Shown: piece by piece, positions 1 to 4,501 of the stretch
How positions within the stretch are numbered: position 1 is the stretch's first letter
Layout of the letters: every line of letters begins with the position of its first letter
Source: Vulcanimicrobiota bacterium
GTDB lineage: Bacteria; Vulcanimicrobiota; Vulcanimicrobiia; Vulcanimicrobiales; Vulcanimicrobiaceae
Length of the DNA stretch: 10,915 nt
Direction of reading: 5' to 3'
Assembly (NCBI GenBank): GCA_030038335.1
Contig: JASHPC010000036.1
Span: forward strand, 1 to 10,915
Notes under the pieces: model-generated
The model's database searches: none
Told to the model about the DNA's origin: nothing
The model's input: only the letters and a program-made list of their open reading frames with translations
Made by a program: the position numbers and the translations under genes

Positions 1-839
1 CGACGTTTGACGACGTGGAAGGCATCGCGGTCACGCGTGGGCCGGGCCTCATCGGAAGTCTCGTCGTCGGCGTCGCAACGGCAAAGGCGCTCGCGTTCGC
101 GCTCGAAAAACCGCTCTTTGGCATCAACCACTTGCACGGACACATCTTCGCGGCGTTCCTCGACTGCAACGATCCGCCGGAGTACCCGTTTCTCGCGCTG
201 CTCGTCTCGGGAGGGCACTCGCAACTCGTGCACGTCGAGTCGCCAATCGAGATGAACATCCTCGGCAAGACGCGCGATGATGCAGCGGGCGAAGCGTACG
301 ATAAGACAGCACGCCTCCTCGGCCTTCCATATCCCGGCGGCCCGCAGATGGACGAGTTCGCACAACACGGCGACCCAGCAAAATATCGCTTTCCGCGCCA
401 TCGTCCAGACCCGGGAACCCTAGATCTTTCATTCTCAGGTCTGAAAACGTCGGTGCGCTACTTCCTCGAATCACCGGATGGCGCAAACGCAAAACGTGAA
501 GACGTTGCGGCGTCGTTCCAAGCCGCCATCGTCGACGTCCTCATCGCCAGAGTAGACGCTGCATTCGGTGGTGTCACCCCGAGCGTAGCGCCGAAGGCGC
601 GAAGTCGAGGGACTACCTACACGAGCGTCGTTCTCTCTGGCGGCGTGGCGGCAAACTCGGGCTTGCAGAGCGCGTTACGAGAATGGGGCGCGCGCAACAA
701 CGTGCCAGTTTTCATCCCACCGCCAAAGTACTGCACCGATAACGCAGCGATGATCGCCGCCGCAGCCTTCTACCAAGGCAACGCGGTGCAAGTAGACCCG
801 CTCGCTCTTAGCGCCGACCCAAATCTGCCATTTTCTTAA
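1..839 (+). CDS. tsaD: tRNA N6-threonylcarbamoyladenosine synthase subunit TsaD, 5' end cut off
   Basis: TsaD is the catalytic subunit that moves the threonylcarbamoyl group from threonylcarbamoyl-AMP to A37 of ANN-decoding tRNAs, working in the cytosol with TsaB and TsaE. The reading frame is open to the left edge, starting with codon 3-5, so the N-terminal part (roughly 70 residues by comparison with the family) lies outside the window. Visible family signatures are GPGLIGSLVVG, the metal-binding HxxxH motif as HLHGH (His codons 129-131 and 141-143), SGGH near 208-219, DLSFSGLKT near 432-458, the LSGGVAANS motif near 633-659, and CTDNAAMIA near 732-758. The protein ends normally at TAA. One oddity is an extra stretch of about 15 residues just before LSGGVAAN, encoded by a palindromic repeat (listed separately). 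It keeps the frame, so the gene is probably functional. It converges with the gene at 864 across 24 bp with no recognisable terminator. Confidence 0.96.
   Translation, partial: TFDDVEGIAVTRGPGLIGSLVVGVATAKALAFALEKPLFGINHLHGHIFAAFLDCNDPPEYPFLALLVSGGHSQLVHVESPIEMNILGKTRDDAAGEAYDKTARLLGLPYPGGPQMDEFAQHGDPAKYRFPRHRPDPGTLDLSFSGLKTSVRYFLESPDGANAKREDVAASFQAAIVDVLIARVDAAFGGVTPSVAPKARSRGTTYTSVVLSGGVAANSGLQSALREWGARNNVPVFIPPPKYCTDNAAMIAAAAFYQGNAVQVDPLALSADPNLPFS
573..617 (+). repeat. REP-like palindromic repeat inserted in frame in tsaD
   Basis: This 45-bp stretch encodes VTPSVAPKARSRGTT. It holds a perfect inner hairpin, GCGCC-GAA-GGCGC at 588-600, flanked by imperfectly complementary outer arms (GTCACCCCGAG and TCGAGGGAC). 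The composition and the GAGCG/CGAAGTCGA pattern match a type of dispersed palindromic element I know from intergenic regions of many environmental genomes. From memory, TsaD homologues have only a short link between the preceding helix and the GGVxAN motif, so the stretch looks inserted. I see no second copy in this window. The family assignment is from memory and not computed. Confidence 0.6.
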
Positions 840-863
840 GAAGCCGTTGTGGAGTGCGCGAAC

Positions 864-1448
864 TCATCGCGCCGAGCGGGATGAATGCGCCTTCACGAGC
901 GTGCCCTGAAATCTTAGTACCCAGTGCTTTCCATGATCGTCGGAAAGCGTGACGTACTCCGTTACTCTGTCGGACGAGATAAACTTGTATACGTCCCGAA
1001 GGAGAACTACCTTCCCTCGATCGGAGAAATGCGTCTGCGCAAGCCACGTACTCCCCTGAATCGTCACTGTCTCCGGAAATGGGGCCGAGTCCGTTTCCAT
1101 AACCGTGTGCGTGTACGTGCGTACGGCTCTATTGTAGCTGAAAATGGATAAGTCGCTGACGGGCGGGTTGGACGTCTCGTCCAAGATGTCGCAGACCATA
1201 TAGCTCTTGCCGGGTACCCAGATGCAATCATCGGTTCCGGACGGCTTCGCCGCGTGGCTGTACGGCGTTTCGAAAAGCTGACCGTGAAAGGTCCACTGCC
1301 CTTCCCAGACACCGAGCCGCGCATTGGGATCTGGCGATTCCCGGCCACTCGCCATCACGGCGCCGGTCGTAGCCACGAGGAACGAGATCGACGCCGCCAA
1401 CGCCATCACTGAGACGGCCCTAAACAACGTGCGCGGTTCGTTGGGCAA
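864..1448 (-). CDS. secreted DUF1579-like small protein
   Basis: This 194-residue protein starts with a signal peptide: a short charged n-region, a hydrophobic core at about residues 10-32 and a likely signal peptidase site near VMA-SG. The mature part begins with LGVWEGQWTFHG. It continues with a SIFSYNRAVRTYTHTV strand pattern and a late SDDHGKHW segment, resembling the DUF1579/lipocalin-like beta-barrel style (W-x-G-x-W opening, then Y-x-x-Y strands). The specific role is unknown. Two cysteines in the pattern C-x9-C (DDCIWVPGKSYMVC) could form a disulfide in the periplasm. The start is TTG at 1448, only two bases after the stop of the upstream membrane-protein gene, with GGCGGG about 7 bases ahead. 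A GTG/ATG pair about 36-39 bases further in is an alternative. It is the last gene of the PadR operon, so probably under PadR control. The family assignment is moderate. Confidence 0.75.
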   Translation of the reverse strand: MPNEPRTLFRAVSVMALAASISFLVATTGAVMASGRESPDPNARLGVWEGQWTFHGQLFETPYSHAAKPSGTDDCIWVPGKSYMVCDILDETSNPPVSDLSIFSYNRAVRTYTHTVMETDSAPFPETVTIQGSTWLAQTHFSDRGKVVLLRDVYKFISSDRVTEYVTLSDDHGKHWVLRFQGTLVKAHSSRSAR

Positions 1449-1450
1449 TA

Positions 1451-2035
1451 CTAAGCCCGCCGATGCTCGCGAGACCTCCGGACAAGCCTCAGGATCCCGA
1501 AGAGGGCCGCGGCACAGGTTATACCGATGCCGTCAAGCAGTAAGTTAATGTAGAGCCAATTGCTCGTGATGACATGCCAGCCTCCTCCCGGTTGAGCTGC
1601 ACCCGAAGCCACATTGAATATCGCGGTCAACACGAATAGGAACGCACAACTGGGCGCTCCCAGCCGCGGAACGCAGCAGAGAACCGAGGCAACGATGGCC
1701 GCGTCGAGCATTCGGCAGCAGACGCCCTGAAAGTAGTTATTGAGAGTAAACTGATCCCAAAAGAGCGAGCCCGCGAGGAGCATCGTTAGAGCGATGATTG
1801 CAGCCGCGAGCGACAACATCCAGTTGCTCGCAAGCGCACACGAAACGGCCTGCGCTGCAAGAGGGGGCACCGAACGAAATGCATCGGCACGATACAGTGC
1901 GCGAGCTCGACCTTCACCAAGCGTTTGCGCTAACGCGTTGCGCCGTTCGCGCATATCCCCGATGATGGCATCCCCCAAGTCTTGCGGAGCAACCGCAAGG
2001 ATGAGAACGGATTCGATGTCGATAGACCTGGTCAA
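1451..2035 (-). CDS. PadR-associated four-TM membrane protein (permease-prefix-like)
   Basis: This 194-residue protein has a cytosolic N-terminus followed by four predicted membrane segments at about residues 71-93, 108-123, 127-145 and 161-184, and ends in a basic tail (RRSREHRRA). The N-terminus contains AVAPQDLGDAIIGDMRERR and, a little later, ALYRADAFRSVPPL. These resemble the 'GDLxEEF ... WYWRQxLRSxPPLL' pattern of the permease prefix domain in proteins encoded next to PadR regulators, especially in Acidobacteria. The transporter portion of the longer relatives is missing, so this is a short version. The TTG start (2033-2035) overlaps the TGA stop of the padR-like gene (2032-2034), which implies translational coupling. 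Its function is unknown; membrane-stress sensing or export regulation is only a guess from context. Confidence 0.75.
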   Translation of the reverse strand: MTRSIDIESVLILAVAPQDLGDAIIGDMRERRNALAQTLGEGRARALYRADAFRSVPPLAAQAVSCALASNWMLSLAAAIIALTMLLAGSLFWDQFTLNNYFQGVCCRMLDAAIVASVLCCVPRLGAPSCAFLFVLTAIFNVASGAAQPGGGWHVITSNWLYINLLLDGIGITCAAALFGILRLVRRSREHRRA

Positions 2036-2361
2036 CGCACGCCCTTGTGCAGAATTAGGCCCCGCGACATCGCCCGAATGTCGCTCTGAGCTGCGTTGAC
2101 GGCGTCCCTTCCCGCCGGCAGAATCTCGTATCGCCGGCGTAACCGATTGTCGCGCGCGACCGTTCCTTGCTCGATGCTCGACCGGACGAAACGCTTGTGC
2201 TCGAGCCGATCGAGCGTGCTATAGACGGCTCCGGTCGAGACCGTGCGATCGGTCCGGCGCTCGATTTCACCCCGAACGGCGAGGCCGTATGCGGCGTCGC
2301 CTAGGCGCATCACGGCAAGGAGCACGAGGTGCTCGAAGTCTCCGAGATTAGCGCGACTCAT
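2032..2361 (-). CDS. PadR-family transcriptional repressor
   Basis: This 109-residue winged-helix regulator opens with LGDFEHLVLLAVMRLGDAAYG, the typical PadR N-terminus. It carries the recognition-helix segment STGAVYSTLDRLEHKRFVRS and the wing with RRRYEILPAGRDAV. PadR proteins usually repress their own operon and a neighbouring membrane-protein gene. The reading frame is open further upstream to 2457, but that extension covers the divergent promoter region and has no PadR similarity. I therefore place the start at ATG 2361, with ATG 2370 as a close alternative. Neither has a strong ribosome binding site. It overlaps the downstream membrane-protein gene by four bases and is divergent from the AraC gene. 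The palindrome at 2414-2424 is the obvious candidate operator. Confidence 0.92.
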   Translation of the reverse strand: MSRANLGDFEHLVLLAVMRLGDAAYGLAVRGEIERRTDRTVSTGAVYSTLDRLEHKRFVRSSIEQGTVARDNRLRRRYEILPAGRDAVNAAQSDIRAMSRGLILHKGVR

Positions 2362-2403
2362 AGAGACCATCAGTTCGGCTCGCTCGCCAAGTTGTCCTAC
2401 ACA

Positions 2404-2433
2404 TTGACATATTCTACAATGTAGTACTATTAT
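2404..2433 (+). promoter_or_regulatory. sigma-70-type promoter of the AraC-family gene
   Basis: TTGACA (2404-2409) is followed by TATTAT (2428-2433) with an 18-bp spacer. This is close to the sigma-70 consensus and unusually clear for a G+C-rich region. The predicted transcription start is about A2440, which is the A of an ATG. The spacer contains the CTACA-A-TGTAG palindrome, so a bound repressor would block this promoter. Confidence 0.6.
2414..2424. promoter_or_regulatory. palindromic operator between the divergent PadR and AraC genes
   Basis: CTACA-A-TGTAG is a perfect inverted repeat with a one-base centre, lying between the -35 and -10 boxes of the rightward promoter. It sits inside a wider ACAT-N8-ATGT arrangement (2407-2410 and 2419-2422). 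On the minus strand a TAGAAT -10-like box (2416-2411) overlaps it, though I find no good -35 partner. Binding by PadR is the simplest reading. A BlaI-like regulator would prefer a similar sequence, but none is encoded here. Confidence 0.5.
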
Positions 2434-2459
2434 TCCGACATGCGCAGGTTCCTCCACCC

Positions 2460-3266
2460 ATGGTGATGCGTTCCGTGCGGCGCTGGCGCGGCATTACTGC
2501 GGTGGTCTCCGGTGCTTCCGCGGGCCTCCTGGAGTTGCCGGGGGCCTCCCGGTATGTCGTTTCGATGCTTGTCGGCGACCCTGTCCGCGCCGTCTGGCGC
2601 AGCGATTCCGGCTCGAAGTCGGCGGTGCGCATTGCCGGCGACATCGACATTCTCAGTCCCGGCGATTCGGTGAGCGTGGAGCACGATCGCCCGACGGAAC
2701 TTCTCAGCGTGATGCTCAGCAGCGACGCCATCAGATCGGCTGCCTCGAGCGTTGGCGAAAACGCAGAAACGCTGGCGATCGGGAGTCGCACGCAAGTGCG
2801 CGATCCCCGACTCCGGCACGTTGCGTGGGCGCTAATGGAAGAGCTCGCATCGAGTGACCAAGACAACCTTGGGGAGTTGCTCGGCCGTGCACTCGCCATC
2901 AGACTCGTTACCACGTATGCGAACACTCCGAATGATACGCACGGACGGCCGCGCAAAGTGGGCTTGGACTCCGTGTTCGAATATATCGACGAACATCTAG
3001 ACTCCGATCTGACGCTCGTAGAGCTTGCGCGAGCCGGGTGCGTGAGCGTCGATAATCTCAAGAGGCTATTCCGAGACTCCGTCGGAGTCTCGGCACACCG
3101 CTACGTCGTCCAACGCCGAGTCGCTTATGCCGAGTTATTGCTCAAGAATGGCAAGTGGGCACTCAAGGAGGTCGCACTGCGGTCGGGCTTTTCCGACCAG
3201 AGCCACATGACGCGCTGGATGCGGCGCATGACGGGGATGACGCCGACCGGCGTCCGCGCCAGTTGA
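2460..3266 (+). CDS. AraC-family transcriptional regulator
   Basis: This 268-residue regulator has a C-terminal double helix-turn-helix. The first HTH is at about residues 184-206 (LTLVELARAGCVSVDNLKRL) and the second at about 233-256 (LKEVALRSGFSDQSHMTRW), followed by the family's closing M-x-G-x-T-P. The N-terminal 150 residues contain an ILSPGDSVSVEHDRPTEL segment in the style of a cupin-like effector domain, but the ligand cannot be read. The start has two candidate ATG codons (2460, 2466) with GTG between them and no Shine-Dalgarno sequence. The promoter at 2404-2433 predicts a 5' leader of about 20 bases. A nine-codon frame from 2440 ends in TGA at 2464-2466, overlapping the ATG at 2466. 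The gene is divergent from the PadR operon and shares its control region. A perfect hairpin lies inside the HTH coding part. Confidence 0.93.
   Translation: MVMRSVRRWRGITAVVSGASAGLLELPGASRYVVSMLVGDPVRAVWRSDSGSKSAVRIAGDIDILSPGDSVSVEHDRPTELLSVMLSSDAIRSAASSVGENAETLAIGSRTQVRDPRLRHVAWALMEELASSDQDNLGELLGRALAIRLVTTYANTPNDTHGRPRKVGLDSVFEYIDEHLDSDLTLVELARAGCVSVDNLKRLFRDSVGVSAHRYVVQRRVAYAELLLKNGKWALKEVALRSGFSDQSHMTRWMRRMTGMTPTGVRAS
3071..3093. repeat. perfect 10-bp hairpin inside the AraC-family gene
   Basis: CCGAGACTCC, then GTC, then GGAGTCTCGG form a perfect inverted repeat with a three-base loop. It lies in the region encoding the end of the first HTH (RDSVGVS). No T-run follows, so it is not a simple intrinsic terminator. 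It may be chance, an mRNA structure or a protein-binding site. Confidence 0.6.
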
Positions 3267-3298
3267 CGGGTCAATGGCGCTCTACGAGCTTGAGTCCA

Positions 3299-3808
3299 TC
3301 AGGTAGTTGCGGACCTAAGCGCTTCGTATTTCATCACGTCGGCATTGAAGTGTCTGGCGACGCCGATTGGCCGCATGCCCATTCGTTGCATGACCGTGAT
3401 GGAATGCGCGTTCTCCGGAAACGCTACCGCGACGATCCGCTTCACGTCGGTGGTTCGGAACGCGAGCTCCAGAACCGCACCACTTATTTCTGACGCAAAC
3501 CCCTTGTGCCAGTATGGATCGTCGAAAAGGTAGGCGATCTCGATCTCCGGTCCTCCTTCGAGTCGATTGAGACCGCAGTGGCCGATGATCCGATCGCTCT
3601 CCTTGAGCAGAACCGGATAGATGCAGAAGTCCCGGCGTTCGTGCGCCTCCATCACGCGCGCGACAAATCTCTCCGTCTTACTGCGGTCCCATGCCCCGCC
3701 CGGGATCCATTTCATAACGTCAGGCTTCTCGTACATCGGCAAGACTGCGTCGACGTCGTTCACTTGCCACGGACGCTGATATAGTCGGCTCGTCTCTGCG
3801 TCGTGCAT
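3299..3808 (-). CDS. GNAT-family N-acetyltransferase (RimJ/RimL type)
   Basis: This 169-residue protein has the normal length for the family. GNAT enzymes move the acetyl group of acetyl-CoA to an amine; the substrate here is unknown. The RimJ/RimL pattern includes RPWQVNDVDAVLPMY near the start, IIGHCGL, then EIEIAYLFDDPYWHKGFASE. The acetyl-CoA pyrophosphate loop is H-K-G-F-A-S (about residues 101-106), matching the usual [QR]-x-x-G-x-[GA] loosely. The closing NAHSITVMQRMGM motif is also present. I chose ATG 3808. The frame stays open upstream to 4003, but that part lacks similarity, contains the opposite-strand promoter at 3875-3904 and overlaps the next gene. A TG-T-TAGAAT extended -10 just upstream predicts a very short leader. 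It ends 32 bp from the convergent AraC gene. Confidence 0.92.
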   Translation of the reverse strand: MHDAETSRLYQRPWQVNDVDAVLPMYEKPDVMKWIPGGAWDRSKTERFVARVMEAHERRDFCIYPVLLKESDRIIGHCGLNRLEGGPEIEIAYLFDDPYWHKGFASEISGAVLELAFRTTDVKRIVAVAFPENAHSITVMQRMGMRPIGVARHFNADVMKYEALRSATT

Positions 3809-3822
3809 TTCCGCGTTGGCCC

Positions 3823-3831
3823 ATTCTAACA
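3823..3831 (-). promoter_or_regulatory. extended -10 element upstream of the GNAT gene
   Basis: Read on the minus strand the site is TG-T-TAGAAT, an extended -10 box 14 bases before the chosen ATG at 3808. It predicts a leader of roughly 8 bases. No convincing -35 box is present, which is common for extended -10 promoters. It supports the short start. Confidence 0.4.
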
Positions 3832-3874
3832 CAATAAAGCTGCCGTTCGGCGACCCGGAATCCACTAACTTGCC

Positions 3875-3904
3875 TTGACAGCGGCAATGGTGCCTGATTA
3901 TAGT
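3875..3904 (+). promoter_or_regulatory. sigma-70-type promoter of the secreted-protein gene at 3915
   Basis: TTGACA (3875-3880) and TATAGT (3899-3904) are separated by 18 bp. A TTATAG reading gives 17 bp. The predicted start point is around 3910-3912, a few bases before ATG 3915, so the transcript would be almost leaderless. Its position inside the upstream extension of the GNAT frame argues that the extension is not coding. Confidence 0.6.
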
Positions 3905-3914
3905 CGCAATCACG

Positions 3915-4478
3915 ATGATGAGCCACGGAAAACCGGCAACCAAAATGCTGAAGGCTTCTATCGTGTTTGCGTTACTTCTCTTATTTTTAGCGGCAACTTC
4001 CACGCTTAAAGGCGCGGCTGGCGCACGCGTCGACTATCTGAGTACCTGGGCACCCCCATGGGGATATCTCGCGCTCGTCGATCTCCAAGAGACCTCTGGG
4101 CACGGCGAAATAGTCATTTATCAAACAATTGCCCTCGACCTCAAGCGTAAAACTGAGCGGATCTCCGTGGCGCGGATTCCATTTGTGGCTGTTGGGCGTT
4201 TCGGCTCACGCGACGGCGTATCCACGCTGAAGCTCTATCGCCACGGCCGCACGTGCACGACGTGGAATGTCCTTATCATGCGCAACGGCCAGGTCGCTAG
4301 AGTAGTGGTGGCCTCGCGCTGGCGACCATCTTTGCGACTTACCGCGCTGCTCAATAGGATACCGCGTGATGAAGCGGATGCAATTGCGAGAAACTGGGTC
4401 GACAAGTATAATCAGCAGCCTACTCTAATAGCCAGCGCCGGCCCACTTGCCAAGGTAATGTTCCAGGGCTGCGTCTGA
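3915..4478 (+). CDS. secreted protein of unknown family
   Basis: I do not recognise this 187-residue protein. It begins with a clear export signal: lysines, then a hydrophobic run (IVFALLLLFLAATS) and a likely cleavage near KGAAGA-RV. The mature part of about 155 residues is mixed alpha/beta in appearance. It has two cysteines (in RTCTTW and in the final FQGCV), which could pair in the periplasm, and several WxPPW/Y aromatic positions early on. Start choices are ATG 3915 or 3918, close to the predicted transcription start, or ATG 3945, which gives a more ordinary short n-region (MLKASIVFALLL) but has GGAA 14 bases away. The first 100 bases look more A+T-rich than the surroundings. It converges with the large nuclease fusion gene across 23 bp. 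No function is proposed. Confidence 0.72.
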   Translation: MMSHGKPATKMLKASIVFALLLLFLAATSTLKGAAGARVDYLSTWAPPWGYLALVDLQETSGHGEIVIYQTIALDLKRKTERISVARIPFVAVGRFGSRDGVSTLKLYRHGRTCTTWNVLIMRNGQVARVVVASRWRPSLRLTALLNRIPRDEADAIARNWVDKYNQQPTLIASAGPLAKVMFQGCV

Positions 4479-4501
4479 CCAAGGCATGCAGCCAGATTCT
4501 C

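Noticed and set aside
833..842. TTCTTAAGAA palindrome at the tsaD stop, considered as a terminator
   Set aside because: It is only ten bases with no loop, weak A/T pairing and no T-run. It looks like chance.
2362..2457. N-terminal extension of the PadR frame with a cysteine-rich stretch (CRICQC), considered as a metal-binding domain
   Set aside because: It covers the shared promoter/operator region, and PadR family members start near the LGDFEHLVL segment.
2414..3061. Minus-strand open frame of 215 residues opposite the AraC gene
   Set aside because: It is serine/arginine-rich shadow coding and runs through the divergent promoter. The AraC gene has strong HTH evidence.
3809..4003. N-terminal extension of the GNAT frame with a hydrophobic segment (possible membrane-anchored acetyltransferase)
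   Set aside because: The extension overlaps the divergent gene start and contains a strong opposite-strand promoter. The GNAT domain begins normally after 3808.
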